From Ensifer adhaerens (GTDB lineage: Bacteria; Pseudomonadota; Alphaproteobacteria; Rhizobiales; Rhizobiaceae), in NCBI RefSeq assembly GCF_013283195.1, contig NZ_JABEKT010000001.1, positions 2,925,473 to 2,989,472 on the forward strand: a stretch of 64,000 nt of DNA, written 5' to 3'. Position numbers and translations under genes: made by a program. The notes under the pieces are model-generated. The model was not told the origin of the DNA. It saw only the letters and a program-made list of their open reading frames with translations, and did not search any database. Position 1 is the stretch's first letter. Each line of letters begins with the position of its first letter. Of this stretch, positions 32,887 through 42,492 are shown one piece after another.

Positions 32887-33795
32887 TCAGCCGCGCGGCC
32901 AGTATTTGTCGACGTATTTCTGGATCTCGGCACGCATGAAGCGGCCGGACTGGTCGGCCCTCTCCTCCCAACCGAAGACGCAAGCCGTGACGATGCCGTC
33001 GAAGCCGACCGCGGCGAGCGAGGAGAAGAACACGTCCCAGTCGATCTCGCCCTGGTACATGTCCATGTGCTGGTGGATCGTCACCTTGGCGCCCGGCGGA
33101 TTGACGATGTAGCGCAGGCCCGAGGAGGCCTTGTGATTGTAGGTATCGGCGACATGGACGTGGTTGATCAAAGGCCCGGCGTCGCGGATCATCCTCGCCA
33201 TGTCATCGCCGAAATAGAAGGTATGTGGCGCGCAATAGAGGAATTTGACGTTGTCGGAGCCGATGGTCTTCAGCATGTCGATCGCCGGGTGCAGCGTCTC
33301 GCACCAGTCTTCGGGATGCGGCTCCATGTTGAGCGTCACGCCCTCCTTTTCAAACACCGGCACCAGTTCCTCGATCGACCGCCACCATGCGGCCTCGCTG
33401 TGCTCGTGGCTGTGCATGCCGCCGCAGCAGCTGGAGCGGTGGCCGCGATCGGGCGATGGCCCGCGCCCGAACTCCGAATTCATCGTGTCGCAATCCATCT
33501 CGACGGCAATGCGGATTGCTTCCTTCCAGTAGCGCACCGCCGCCTGGCGCTCGTCCTCGTGCGGGCTTGCCCAGCGATACATCGGCAGGAGCGATGCGAG
33601 CTTGACGCCATGGTCGGCCAGCGCCTTCTTGAACTCGGCGATGCGCGCCTTGTGCGCCCGCGGCCGCACCCACCAGGGCAGAAAATCGTCGCGCGGCGAC
33701 AGCTCGATATGGTCGTAGCCGAGGTCGGCCGCCTTGCGGCAAAGCTGATCCAGCGGCAGGTGGCGATGCATATGCGGGTCGAGTGCGATTTTCAT
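32887..33795 (-). CDS. Sugar phosphate isomerase/epimerase family protein (TIM barrel)
   Basis: A 302-residue TIM barrel paralogous in fold to the next gene. ATG at 33795 with GGAGGAG upstream. It starts MKIALDPHMHRHLPLDQLCR and has DHIELSPRDDF, TLNMEPHPEDW (metal Glu and His), LINHVHVADTY (His) and GIVTACVFGWEE (catalytic Glu). First gene of the leftward operon, about 200 bases from the LacI-type regulator. A perfect palindrome in that gap suggests repression by the regulator. Substrate not assignable from sequence alone. Confidence 0.88.
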   Translation of the reverse strand: MKIALDPHMHRHLPLDQLCRKAADLGYDHIELSPRDDFLPWWVRPRAHKARIAEFKKALADHGVKLASLLPMYRWASPHEDERQAAVRYWKEAIRIAVEMDCDTMNSEFGRGPSPDRGHRSSCCGGMHSHEHSEAAWWRSIEELVPVFEKEGVTLNMEPHPEDWCETLHPAIDMLKTIGSDNVKFLYCAPHTFYFGDDMARMIRDAGPLINHVHVADTYNHKASSGLRYIVNPPGAKVTIHQHMDMYQGEIDWDVFFSSLAAVGFDGIVTACVFGWEERADQSGRFMRAEIQKYVDKYWPRG

Positions 33796-33926
33796 GGTGC
33801 TCCTCCGTCATCCCTTGGCCATGAGCGCAGCGGGATGCTCCTTCGCGGGATCGTTTCGAACTTCGGTGTGTCCTCCCGAACTGCCAATACGATAGCCCTG
33901 CCCCACGGCCCGGTTCCAATGCTTCG

Positions 33927-33944
33927 ATGATCAAATTTGATCAT
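33927..33944. promoter_or_regulatory. LacI-type operator in the divergent promoter
   Basis: ATGATCAAATTTGATCAT is a perfect 18-base palindrome lying 132 bases before the isomerase start and 53 bases before the regulator start. Its even-symmetric centre fits LacI/GalR-family operators. It is the best candidate site for the regulator at 33997. Confidence 0.8.
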
Positions 33945-33996
33945 TGACCGCACGGGCCGCGAATGCTGATCTCAATTTGCGGATCCGGAGGTGACG

Positions 33997-35001
33997 GTGG
34001 CGAAGAAGACGTTGAAGGATGTGGCCAGCGAAGCCGGCGTCGGCACGGCGACGGTCGAGCGCGTGCTCAACGGCCGCGGCGGCGTGCGGCCGGAAACGGT
34101 GGAGAAGGTCCTCGTTGCCGCCAGAAGGCTCGGCTATGGCCGCGCCCTGCCGGAGGCACATCACGGCGTTGTTCGTATCGAGGTCATTCTCGTTCGCCCG
34201 GAAACCAGCTTCTATTCGCGCATGAACGAGGCCTTCGAGCGCATCGCGGCATCACTCGACCACGATATCGCCGTCCACCGCACCTTTGCCCGCGAAAACG
34301 ACCCGGTCGATTTTGCCCGCATCATTGCCAATCCGAAGCTGCGGCGCTCGGCGCTGATCGTCGTGGCGCCGGATCACCCCGACGTGGTGGAGAGCGTCAG
34401 GAAGGCCGCAAGCCGCGGCATTCCCGTCGTCCAGATCATGACCCGTCCCGCCCCGGAACTGCCCTATGTCGGCATCGACAACTATGCCGCCGGCCGCACC
34501 GCCGCCCATTACATGTCGCAGATGCTGTCGGCACGCGCCGGCACCCTCGTCGCGCTTTGCCACAGCGGTGCCTACGAGAACCACAAGGAGCGCATTCGCG
34601 GCTTTTCCACCTATCTCGCCGAACGGGGCAGCCCCGCGCACCGTTTCGCCGAAGTGATGTTCGACCGCGACGACGAACATGATGCGATGGAGCTTCTGGG
34701 CAAGGCGCTTGCCCGCGACCCGGATATCGTCGGCGTCTACAGCGCCGGCGGCGACAACAAGGGCGTCGCCCGGATATTGAACGGCAGGGCCAGGGACGCA
34801 ATCTTCTGGGTCGGTCATGAACTGACCGACCAGACGCGGCGCTACCTGCGACAAGGGCTGATGGCAATCGTGCTCGACCAGGCGCCGGAGATCCAGGCCC
34901 GGCGCTCGATCGACCTCACCTTGAAAAGTCTCGGCCTCATGGAGGTCGAGGTCAGCTCCGAACCCGTTCGCTTCCTGACCGTGACCTCGGAAAATCTTTG
35001 A
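33997..35001 (+). CDS. LacI-family transcriptional regulator
   Basis: A 334-residue repressor. Of two nearby GTG codons the one at 33997 is chosen because GGAGG lies five bases upstream, overlapping the first GTG at 33991. The helix-turn-helix is TLKDVASEAGVGTATVERVL (about 5-24), followed by the hinge helix region RPETVEKVLVAARRLGY. The periplasmic-binding-protein-like effector domain follows (ALIVVAPDHPDVVE, IDNYAAGRTAAHYM, VGVYSAGGDNKGVAR). Typical length. It should respond to the sugar handled by the divergent isomerase/dehydrogenase operon. Confidence 0.93.
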   Translation: MAKKTLKDVASEAGVGTATVERVLNGRGGVRPETVEKVLVAARRLGYGRALPEAHHGVVRIEVILVRPETSFYSRMNEAFERIAASLDHDIAVHRTFARENDPVDFARIIANPKLRRSALIVVAPDHPDVVESVRKAASRGIPVVQIMTRPAPELPYVGIDNYAAGRTAAHYMSQMLSARAGTLVALCHSGAYENHKERIRGFSTYLAERGSPAHRFAEVMFDRDDEHDAMELLGKALARDPDIVGVYSAGGDNKGVARILNGRARDAIFWVGHELTDQTRRYLRQGLMAIVLDQAPEIQARRSIDLTLKSLGLMEVEVSSEPVRFLTVTSENL

Positions 35002-35336
35002 TCAAAGGCCCGCCTGCGGCCAGTATTCGCATCGAAAACAGTGCCATTTCCCATCCACAGCACGCGCTCGGCGCACTTTTTTCGGAGGGGCGGCTGCCTC
35101 GCCCAAGGCCCTGTATCGTAAGGTTTCCAAACGATTTTTTCAGGAGCGACCGCGGTCCCGCCGGCCGGTGATACCGCTCTATCCACTCAAAAATGCCTTG
35201 GCCAGGTTGCCTTGACGGTCGCCCTGGCTATATTAGCGATGCCTGAACGCCACTCATTATTCGAGTCGCACGATATTTTCGGGCCCCCTTCACCCGACAA
35301 AACTCCTTGTCGGTGGACGAACGAAGGAGACACTTC
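35002..35336. other. Intergenic region before an XRE-like gene
   Basis: About 335 bases with no gene. Just upstream of the next start lies an inverted repeat, CCGACAA (35294-35300) with TTGTCGG (35307-35313), close to the AAGGAGA ribosome site, which could be an operator or a leader hairpin. Confidence 0.4.
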
Positions 35337-35582
35337 ATGTCCTTTAAGAAAAATCTGAATAAGGCTACCGACGCCACCGTATCCCGCGTCAGCATCGGAG
35401 CCGCCGTAAAGCGTTCGCGTGAATCCCACGGCTACACTGTCGATGAAATGTCGGTCACCACAGGCCTGACGGAAACCGAAATTTCCAAGGTCGAACTCGG
35501 CGCAGATACCGATCCCGTCAAGCTGCAGCGCATCGCCGCTGCCTTGCAAGTACCGCCTACCACCTTCACCGCCATGCGATAG
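35337..35582 (+). CDS. Small XRE-type helix-turn-helix protein (81 residues)
   Basis: ATG at 35337 with AAGGAGA. After a basic lead (MSFKKNLNKATDATVSRVSI) comes a Cro/CI-type helix-turn-helix: IGAAVKRSRESHGYTVDEMS, then TTGLTETEISKVELGADTDP and KLQRIAAALQVPPTTF. Single domain, soluble, so probably a DNA-binding repressor. The target is unknown, although a short inverted repeat lies in its own leader. A hairpin terminator follows at 35737. Confidence 0.82.
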   Translation: MSFKKNLNKATDATVSRVSIGAAVKRSRESHGYTVDEMSVTTGLTETEISKVELGADTDPVKLQRIAAALQVPPTTFTAMR

Positions 35583-35736
35583 CGGCGGTGCCGGGCATCA
35601 TGCCCAAGCCGGGCGCATTGCCCACCCCGATTGCGGACTGGACGTTCCATTCTCTTGCAGCAAGGCGGAAATGCCGCTGCTTCAAGCCGAGAATCTGAAC
35701 TGAAATCTGGCCGTCACGGCCATTGGCTCAAAAGGG

Positions 35737-35764
35737 AAAGCCGGGGTTTTGCCCCGGCTTCCTT
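35737..35764. terminator. Bidirectional hairpin terminator
   Basis: AAGCCGGGG pairs with CCCCGGCTT around a TTTTG loop, followed on the plus strand by CCTTCGTTTT. It lies between the convergent XRE-like and Nudix genes and can serve both. Nothing else is visible between 35583 and 35878. Confidence 0.65.
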
Positions 35765-35878
35765 CGTTTTCAAAGGGCGCGACACCCCGCGCGCCGCTAT
35801 AGATATACCCTGATCTTCGCCGCCCTACACAGGACCGCCTCGACGGTGACGTCGACCAGCGCATTCTTCAGCGCTCGC

Positions 35879-36316
35879 TTAGGAAAACAAAGCCGAAGCG
35901 GGGTACGGCAATGCAAGCGGCGGCATCTCGTCGCGCGCAAAAAATCGCAGCGACCGCGTCTCTTCGTCCGTCCACGCTCTTCCGTATTCGACGACCCGGC
36001 ATGCGAACAACGTGACGACATACTCGACCCGATCGCCATTCGGGTAGGTATAGCGAAAGTCCCGCCCGCCGAAGACGCCGAGAATGGCGGCAGGGGTGAC
36101 CGCAAGGCCGGTTTCCTCCATCACCTCCCGAATGATGGCCTCCTGCGGCGTCTCCCCCGGCTCGATCGCGCCGGCCGGCAGACTCCATCCCTCGCCCGAC
36201 GCTTTCTCCTGCAGAAGCAAATTGCCCGCATCGTCGTGGACGACGGCCGCGACGGAGGGCAGCAGGAGCAGGCGGTTTCCGATCAGGCCGCGCAATTCCG
36301 TCAGATACGATCTCAT
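35879..36316 (-). CDS. Nudix hydrolase
   Basis: A 145-residue pyrophosphohydrolase from the ATG at 36316 (GAGGGAG upstream). The Nudix box spans residues 49-71: Gly49, Glu55, then REVMEETGL with the metal-binding glutamates, fitting G-x5-E-x7-RE-U-x-EE-x-G-U. The preceding strand is LLLLPSVAAVVHDDAGNLLL. It would hydrolyse a nucleoside diphosphate linked to another moiety, such as an oxidised nucleotide or ADP-sugar. The frame extends upstream to 36436 without homology. Confidence 0.9.
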   Translation of the reverse strand: MRSYLTELRGLIGNRLLLLPSVAAVVHDDAGNLLLQEKASGEGWSLPAGAIEPGETPQEAIIREVMEETGLAVTPAAILGVFGGRDFRYTYPNGDRVEYVVTLFACRVVEYGRAWTDEETRSLRFFARDEMPPLALPYPASALFS

Positions 36317-36454
36317 CCAGGCTCTCCCTCGGCGCGCAAGCCTCAGTTGAATACCGGAAAGAGTGGCACCCATGAGGCGCTGCCGGCTGCCGGCGGATGT
36401 TTCCGCGATGAGCCGACAAAACGCCTCTCGCCGCATAACGCCCTACCGAAACAG

Positions 36455-36484
36455 AAAAGCCGAGGTTTCCACCCCGGCTTTCCT
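36455..36484 (-). terminator. Terminator downstream of ilvC
   Basis: On the minus strand GGAAAGCCGGGG and CCTCGGCTTTTC form a stem with one mismatch, followed by a short T-rich run. It lies about 22 bases after the ilvC stop codon. Confidence 0.6.
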
Positions 36485-36505
36485 CATTCAACTGTCGGAT
36501 AAGGC

Positions 36506-37594
<1,089 letters not shown>

Positions 37595-37721
37595 TCACCC
37601 AGCAATTCCGTGTTCTGCAGAAACTGCGGCGCTTGCCAGCGCACAGTCTTGCAATTCCAGTACTGCAGCGACCTTTGCGTCTCTTCGACACCCGGCGCTG
37701 CTGGCAGAGATCTCCCCGCCG

Positions 37722-38369
37722 TTAGACCTTCTTGCCGTAAAGCGTGAGGAAGGCGCTGACCGCCTGCTCCGCCTTGCGGCTGAAACCTTTTTTCATCTCG
37801 CCGGCCTCCTCGCCCAGCAGCATCTTCAGGTGCCAGTCGGAAACGACCAGCCCGTAAAGCGCGCCATAGGCCTCGTCGGCATCGTCGAATGCCAGGAGCC
37901 CCGCCTTGCGGCCGGCCTCAAGCAGAGCGGCGGCCCGCCGCCCGATCTGCCGGCGGCCGCGCTCCTGCAGCATGTGGCCGAGCTTGGAGCCTTCGCGGCT
38001 TGCCTGGCCGATCGCCAGCCGGTTCAAGGCCAGCGACACGTCGCCGGAGAGAACCTCAAGCAGATCCTTAGCAAACACCACCAGGTGCCGGCTGAGACTC
38101 TCCGCGTCGAGCGCACTTGCGGCAACGTCCTGCGTGCGAACCTTGCTCGCCTGGAAGCCGATCATCGCCGACAAGAGCCCGTCGCGATCGCCGAACCACT
38201 TGTAGAGGCTTTCCTTCGAACAGTTGGCCGCCCGGGCGACGCCTGCTGTCGTCAGCGCCTTCTCGCCGCCGTCGACCAGCAGACGCAACGCCTCTTCAAG
38301 AACAACGCCCTGACGCTCGGTCAGGCCGTTCCCGGCATTCGCCTCTCTTGTCGCAGCAACGCTTTGCAC
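37722..38369 (-). CDS. TetR-family transcriptional regulator
   Basis: A 215-residue repressor. The N-terminal helix-turn-helix spans about residues 20-66: VVLEEALRLLVDGGEKALTT, then AGVARAANCSKESLYKWFGD and RDGLLSAMI. The C-terminal ligand domain is all-helical and of normal length. A palindrome GTACCGTACGGTAC lies 18 bases upstream of the start and is the likely autoregulatory operator. It is upstream of ilvC on the same strand with about 200 bases between them, without evidence that it controls ilvC. Confidence 0.9.
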   Translation of the reverse strand: MQSVAATREANAGNGLTERQGVVLEEALRLLVDGGEKALTTAGVARAANCSKESLYKWFGDRDGLLSAMIGFQASKVRTQDVAASALDAESLSRHLVVFAKDLLEVLSGDVSLALNRLAIGQASREGSKLGHMLQERGRRQIGRRAAALLEAGRKAGLLAFDDADEAYGALYGLVVSDWHLKMLLGEEAGEMKKGFSRKAEQAVSAFLTLYGKKV

Positions 38370-38386
38370 CTGGCTCCACCCATTTC

Positions 38387-38400
38387 AGTACCGTACGGTA
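38387..38400. promoter_or_regulatory. TetR operator palindrome
   Basis: GTACCGTACGGTAC is a perfect 14-base palindrome whose right half runs on into a further CGGT. It sits immediately upstream of the TetR-family start at 38369, the usual position for autorepression. Confidence 0.7.
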
Positions 38401-38641
38401 CGGTTCGCATTCTTCTAGTGAAGCGCGCGGAAGGCGTCAAGACGATTTTGTCGGCGGCGTGAAATTTCGGTGGCGGCGGCGGAAGCTGGTCCTGGGCCGC
38501 GGCTGCAAGCCGGACGGGGTCAATGCACCCGTCGGCATCGGAAAGCATCCCGCCCATCCATTATGCGCGTCTCCGCCGTTCCCTCCTCCAACGACGCTCC
38601 TTCCGGAACGAAAGGCATGCGATAGCTGCGGCGTACCGCCA

Positions 38642-39529
38642 TCAGCCGGCGATGGCCAAACCTCCGTATCGGCCGGTTTCCTTCTCGATCTCGCCGACCA
38701 GGCTGTCCAGCGCCGGGTTTCTCGATTTCCTTGCACGGCGGACGACATAGGCGAGCGATGGCGGCCGAGGCAGCCGGTCAGTGACGACGTGCATCTCGCC
38801 ACGGATATGCCGGTCACTCACCAACGCCACGCCCATGGCTGCATTGACGGCCGAGACGATCCCGGCGGCACTCGAGCACTCGAAGACGGTTTCGAGAACC
38901 GCATCGTCCTGGCCGATGTCGAGTGCCCACTGGCGGTAGAAGCACTCATCGTCGAACGACAGAAACGGGATCGGGCCGTCCTGCGGGAGCGCCAGATCCG
39001 GATGCTTCACCCAATGAAGCTCCTCACGGTACAGCACGACGTCGGCGGGACGCACCTCATGGCTGAAGACCTGGACGATGGCGGCATCGAGCTCGCCCCG
39101 TTCGAGCATGGCGCGCAGGACGAGGCTCATGCGCACCTTGGTGCGAACCGAGACATTGGGATGCAGGCGCCGAAACCGCCCCAGGATGCGGGCAAGGTCG
39201 GTACACGCCGTATCTTCGGTAAGACCGAGGGCAAGCCTGCCCGCCAGCGGGGTCTTCGAGAGGCTGAGCAGAGCCTCGTCGTGCAACCCGAGGATACGGC
39301 TGGCATAGTCGAGCAGGTCTTCCCCCGCAGCAGTGAACATCGGAGCCTCCGGCTTCCGGCTCAGCAGCTCGCAGTCAAGGCTGACTTCCAGCCTCCTGAT
39401 CTTGTGGCTTACGGCAGACTGCGAGAGGCCCAGCGCAGTGGCCGCGCGGGTAATGCCACCATGGTGGCGGATTGCGCAGAGCGCCCGCAATGCGTCGATC
39501 TCGAGGCGGCGACTGTTGAGTTCGGTCAT
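38642..39529 (-). CDS. LysR-family transcriptional regulator
   Basis: A 295-residue regulator. The ATG at 39529 follows CGGAGAT; the upstream frame to 39613 is non-homologous. The winged helix is LEIDALRALCAIRHHGGITR, then AATALGLSQSAVSHKIRRLE, and the effector domain starts near GRLALGLTEDTACTDLARIL. It is divergent from an EamA transporter gene across 160 bases, the classical LysR regulator/target arrangement, so it probably controls export of a metabolite by that transporter. Confidence 0.9.
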   Translation of the reverse strand: MTELNSRRLEIDALRALCAIRHHGGITRAATALGLSQSAVSHKIRRLEVSLDCELLSRKPEAPMFTAAGEDLLDYASRILGLHDEALLSLSKTPLAGRLALGLTEDTACTDLARILGRFRRLHPNVSVRTKVRMSLVLRAMLERGELDAAIVQVFSHEVRPADVVLYREELHWVKHPDLALPQDGPIPFLSFDDECFYRQWALDIGQDDAVLETVFECSSAAGIVSAVNAAMGVALVSDRHIRGEMHVVTDRLPRPPSLAYVVRRARKSRNPALDSLVGEIEKETGRYGGLAIAG

Positions 39530-39689
39530 GGCCATCTCCGTTCCAATCTCTTCCGAAATGGACTTATCACGAACGACGCCCGTCATGACACAGATTTGCG
39601 CGATGTCATGCATCCATCGAAATTTGTCATGTGCGCGCTTGGCACTATCCGCCTATTGGTTGCTCATATTCCCACAGCCAGAGACCCCG

Positions 39690-40586
39690 ATGACCGACAT
39701 TGCGCTTCCTTCCGCCAACGCGAGCCGCCATCCGCTGCTCTGGCCTTTGCTCGCCACCCTCCTGATCATCGGGTGGAGTTCAGGCTTTGTCGGCATCCGC
39801 TATGCAAACCAGGAGGCTGGCGTCATGCTCCTCCTCTTCTGGCGCACGCTGCTGTCGGGACTGATCCTTCTGCCTTTCGCGTTGGCCATCGGGCCGCGCC
39901 TGTCCATGCGCGCGATCAGGGATCAGGCCCTGTTCGGCATCATGGCCGTGTTCCTCTATCTCGGAGGCTTCGCGCTGGCCATCGAACAGAAAGTGCCGAC
40001 AGGCCTGGTCGCGCTCATCGCCGACCTCTTGCCGCTGGCGATCGCTGCCCTTTCGCAGCCCGTCCTCGGCGAGCGCCTGACCCGGCGGCAATGGCTGGGC
40101 ACCGCGATTGCCGTCGTCGGCGTCTTGATCGTGTCCTTCGATAGCCTCAGCTTCGGCACGGCCCCGGTCTGGGCCTACGGGCTGACGGTTGGTTCGATGC
40201 TGATCTTCGCCGTCGCCTCGGTCCTGCACAGGCGACGCAAGACGCAAGCCATGCCTGTCCACCAGAGCCTGTGCATCCATACACTGACGGGTTCGGTTCT
40301 CTTCGGCCTGTGCGCATTGACGCAGGGCAGCCTAGCGCCACCGATGACCCGTGATTTCGCAATCGGGATGATCTGGCTGGTGCTGATCGCAACGTTCCTG
40401 GCCTATGCCGTCTACTACACCAGCCTGCGGCTGTTCCCGGTGGCCAAGGTGAGTGCCGCGATCTACCTCAGTCCACCCGTGACGATGCTGTGGGCCTGGA
40501 TGCTGTTTTCAGAACCGCTGACGGGCGCGATGTTTGCGGGGCTCGCGGTGACGCTGGTTGGTGTGTGGATGACCTCGCGCGGTTGA
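39690..40586 (+). CDS. EamA/DMT-family transporter
   Basis: A 298-residue inner-membrane protein with about ten spans in two EamA halves. WSSGFVGIRYANQEAGVMLL opens the first half, where homologues have W[GS]xxFxxxR. PVLGERLTRRQWLGTAIAVV is the conserved end of half one, and FSEPLTGAMFAGLAVTLVGV is the equivalent of half two. The ATG at 39690 is in a weak context. It should export or import a metabolite such as an amino acid. Divergent from a LysR regulator. Confidence 0.92.
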   Translation: MTDIALPSANASRHPLLWPLLATLLIIGWSSGFVGIRYANQEAGVMLLLFWRTLLSGLILLPFALAIGPRLSMRAIRDQALFGIMAVFLYLGGFALAIEQKVPTGLVALIADLLPLAIAALSQPVLGERLTRRQWLGTAIAVVGVLIVSFDSLSFGTAPVWAYGLTVGSMLIFAVASVLHRRRKTQAMPVHQSLCIHTLTGSVLFGLCALTQGSLAPPMTRDFAIGMIWLVLIATFLAYAVYYTSLRLFPVAKVSAAIYLSPPVTMLWAWMLFSEPLTGAMFAGLAVTLVGVWMTSRG

Positions 40587-40786
40587 GCACTGCTTGTTCC
40601 GGACACCGAATGTGCCGTGCGCGGCCACTGGTTGCATTTGCTGGCCACCACCACGCTCATGCAGCTAGAGGCTCAGCTTCCGTGCCCCATTTCACCTGCC
40701 GGCGTCTGCCCCACAGTAAACAGGGCGACCGACGATGCGACAGGCTTTTCGTCAGCTCTTTGCGAACCGGGCGGCGACAATGGCCA

Positions 40787-40835
40787 AATCCCCTCTCCCC
40801 GCATTCTTGGGAAGGGCTAGGGTGAGGGCAAATCT
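40787..40835. repeat. Short imperfect palindromic repeat
   Basis: CCCCTCTCCCCGC and GGGAAGGGCTAGGGTGAGGG form an imperfect inverted repeat resembling short dispersed elements often seen between genes of high-GC alphaproteobacteria. It lies between the EamA and TetR genes (convergent), where it may also act as a terminator. Nothing else was seen in 40587-40868. Confidence 0.4.
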
Positions 40836-40868
40836 CGCGGGCGCTTGAGCAGAGCGAGTGCGCCCGCC

Positions 40869-41483
40869 TCAGGCGCCGGCGCGCCGCACATCTGGAATGA
40901 CGCTGCCAAGGACGCCACGAACCAGAATGCGGGCTGCCTTCGCCCGCCCCTCATCGTTCGCCGAAGGCTGCAGGAGCGCGACCAAAGACAGGCCCTCCAG
41001 CGCGGCAAGCAGGGCTTGCGCGTGAACACGCGCTGCGCTACCGCTCATGTCGCCACTGCCAAGACGCGCAAGCGCCATCGAAAGCGCTAGCGTTGCCCGC
41101 TCCAAGCGGGCGGAAAAGATTGCCGCTATGCGCGGGCTGCGGTGGCTGGCCCCGACGATTTCCAGCCAGGCGGCCACTTCGCCGGCGTTCCAGTCCCGCA
41201 TCGAGGCGATGTGATCGGCAACAAGCGCCTCTTCGAGCCCCTGGAGATCGCTTGCCATGGTCTGCGGAAATGCGTGGTCCGGCAGAAGCTCAGCCACCAG
41301 CCCTTCGACGATTGCCTCCTTGCCGTCGAAATGCACATAGACGCCGCCGATGCTCATGTCGGCCTCGCGGCAGATGTCGCGGATCGACGTCGCGGAAAAG
41401 CCCGAAGCGATGAAGCAGCGCATCGCCGCATCGAGAATGTGGCGCCGGCGCTCCTCGGCCCTGTCGCTGGATAGGCGTGGCAA
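40869..41483 (-). CDS. TetR-family transcriptional regulator
   Basis: A 204-residue repressor. I choose the TTG at 41483 because GGGAGG lies six bases upstream and the product then starts PRLSSDRAEERRRHILDAAM, typical of TetR proteins. The ATG at 41519 would place an operator half inside the gene. The helix-turn-helix continues CFIASGFSATSIRDICREAD, then MSIGGVYVHFDGKEAIV. Two palindromic operators and a symmetric pair of -35 boxes lie between it and the CPBP protease gene, which it most likely represses together with itself. Confidence 0.9.
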   Translation of the reverse strand: MPRLSSDRAEERRRHILDAAMRCFIASGFSATSIRDICREADMSIGGVYVHFDGKEAIVEGLVAELLPDHAFPQTMASDLQGLEEALVADHIASMRDWNAGEVAAWLEIVGASHRSPRIAAIFSARLERATLALSMALARLGSGDMSGSAARVHAQALLAALEGLSLVALLQPSANDEGRAKAARILVRGVLGSVIPDVRRAGA

Positions 41484-41500
41484 GAGATCCTCCCGGTAAA

Positions 41501-41514
41501 AACGAACGTTTGTT
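41501..41514. promoter_or_regulatory. TetR operator 1
   Basis: AACGAACGTTTGTT, a near-perfect copy of operator 2 (one mismatch in symmetry). It lies 17 bases upstream of the preferred TTG start of the TetR gene. Confidence 0.7.
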
Positions 41515-41523
41515 CTCATGCAA

Positions 41524-41539
41524 TTGACAGGCCTGTCAA
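41524..41539. promoter_or_regulatory. Divergent promoter core: face-to-face -35 boxes in one palindrome
   Basis: TTGACAGGCCTGTCAA is a perfect 16-base palindrome that contains a consensus TTGACA on each strand. On the plus strand a TAAAGA -10-like sequence follows after 17 bases (41547-41552), so the rightward promoter would fire just at operator 2. The leftward -10 (AGAACA) overlaps operator 1. Confidence 0.6.
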
Positions 41540-41551
41540 CCGATCATAAAG

Positions 41552-41565
41552 AACGAACGTTCGTT
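41552..41565. promoter_or_regulatory. TetR operator 2
   Basis: AACGAACGTTCGTT is a perfect 14-base palindrome matching operator 1, 51 bases away. It overlaps the likely -10 and start region of the CPBP protease gene. Confidence 0.75.
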
Positions 41566-41579
41566 TTATGGAGATTGAT

Positions 41580-42332
41580 TTGAGAACCTCTGCCTCTTCC
41601 CTGCCCCCGATCTATGCGCTCCAGTCCTGGGCGATCTTCATGGGGCTTTCGCTCACCGCCGGCACCACCATTTATCTGCTCATTCCCTTTCTTCTCGAGC
41701 GCGGCTGGAGCGGCCCCTACGCTGTGATGGTGCCGCTCGGCGCAAACTTCCTCCTGATGTTCGCGATCACCTTCGCCGGTCTGCGCCGGGAGGGCGCAAC
41801 GAAGGCCTGGCGCGAGCGCCTCCGGCTGCCCCGGCCCTCGGGGGCCGATATCGCGAGCGGCGTCTTCATCGGCCTGTCGATGATCGTCTCCATCGTTTTC
41901 CTCGAAAGGTATGTGCAGGATTTCATCCTCGATAACGTGCCGATGCGCCCGCCGGAATGGTTCCTCGATGTGCTGAAGACCTCCGGCACCGTCTTCGGCG
42001 CGCCTGGGCTCGGGCGCTGGGATTTCCTGGCGCTGCATCTGATGCTGTTTGCGCTCAACATCTTCGGCGAGGAACTCTTGTTTCGCGGCTATTTGCTTCC
42101 GCGTCAGGAGGCCGCCGGCTACCGCCATGCCTGGATGTTGAATGGCCTGCAGTGGGCCGCCTTCCACTGGTTCTGGTTCCACGTTCTGCCGGGGCTCCTG
42201 CTGACGAGCCTGCTGCTCTGCTGGGTCACGCAGCGCCGCAAGAGCACCTGGTGCGCCATCATCGGTCACGGCATGCCGAACGGTCTGGCCGTCATCGGCA
42301 CCTTCCTGACGGTCTCGGGGCTGAAAGGGTAA
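41580..42332 (+). CDS. CPBP-family intramembrane metalloprotease
   Basis: A 250-residue polytopic membrane protein (CAAX protease/Abi/bacteriocin-processing superfamily). Catalytic motifs on successive helices are FGEELLFRGY (EExxxR, Glu164, Glu165, Arg169), WAAFHWFWFH (FxxxH, His196) and IGHGMPNG (HxxxN, His230). The TTG at 41580 is preferred because GGAGA lies six bases before it; the ATG at 41568 is four codons upstream but abuts the operator and has no ribosome site. Divergent from a TetR repressor. A hairpin terminator follows. The substrate is unknown. Confidence 0.9.
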   Translation: MRTSASSLPPIYALQSWAIFMGLSLTAGTTIYLLIPFLLERGWSGPYAVMVPLGANFLLMFAITFAGLRREGATKAWRERLRLPRPSGADIASGVFIGLSMIVSIVFLERYVQDFILDNVPMRPPEWFLDVLKTSGTVFGAPGLGRWDFLALHLMLFALNIFGEELLFRGYLLPRQEAAGYRHAWMLNGLQWAAFHWFWFHVLPGLLLTSLLLCWVTQRRKSTWCAIIGHGMPNGLAVIGTFLTVSGLKG

Positions 42333-42345
42333 CACCAGGGAGCCC

Positions 42346-42380
42346 TTGGCTGCGGGAACATTGCGCCTCCCCGCAGCCAA
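42346..42380 (+). terminator. Hairpin terminator after the CPBP protease gene
   Basis: TTGGCTGCGGG (42346-42356) pairs perfectly with CCCGCAGCCAA (42370-42380) around a 13-base loop, 14 bases after the stop codon. No T tract follows (AACATTAC). Confidence 0.65.
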
Positions 42381-42492
42381 AACATTACAATAATATAATG
42401 ATCTCAATGCTTCACGGCCCGGCCGTTTGTGCCTATTTGCTGCTAGGATGATTTGCGCCTGTGATGATGGCGCGCAAAAGCCGGGAATGGGC

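Noticed and set aside
39585-39630. Imperfect inverted repeat (ATGACA ... TGTCAT) between LysR and EamA as a regulator site
   Set aside because: Symmetry is weak, with several gaps needed in the arms; not strong enough to list as an operator.
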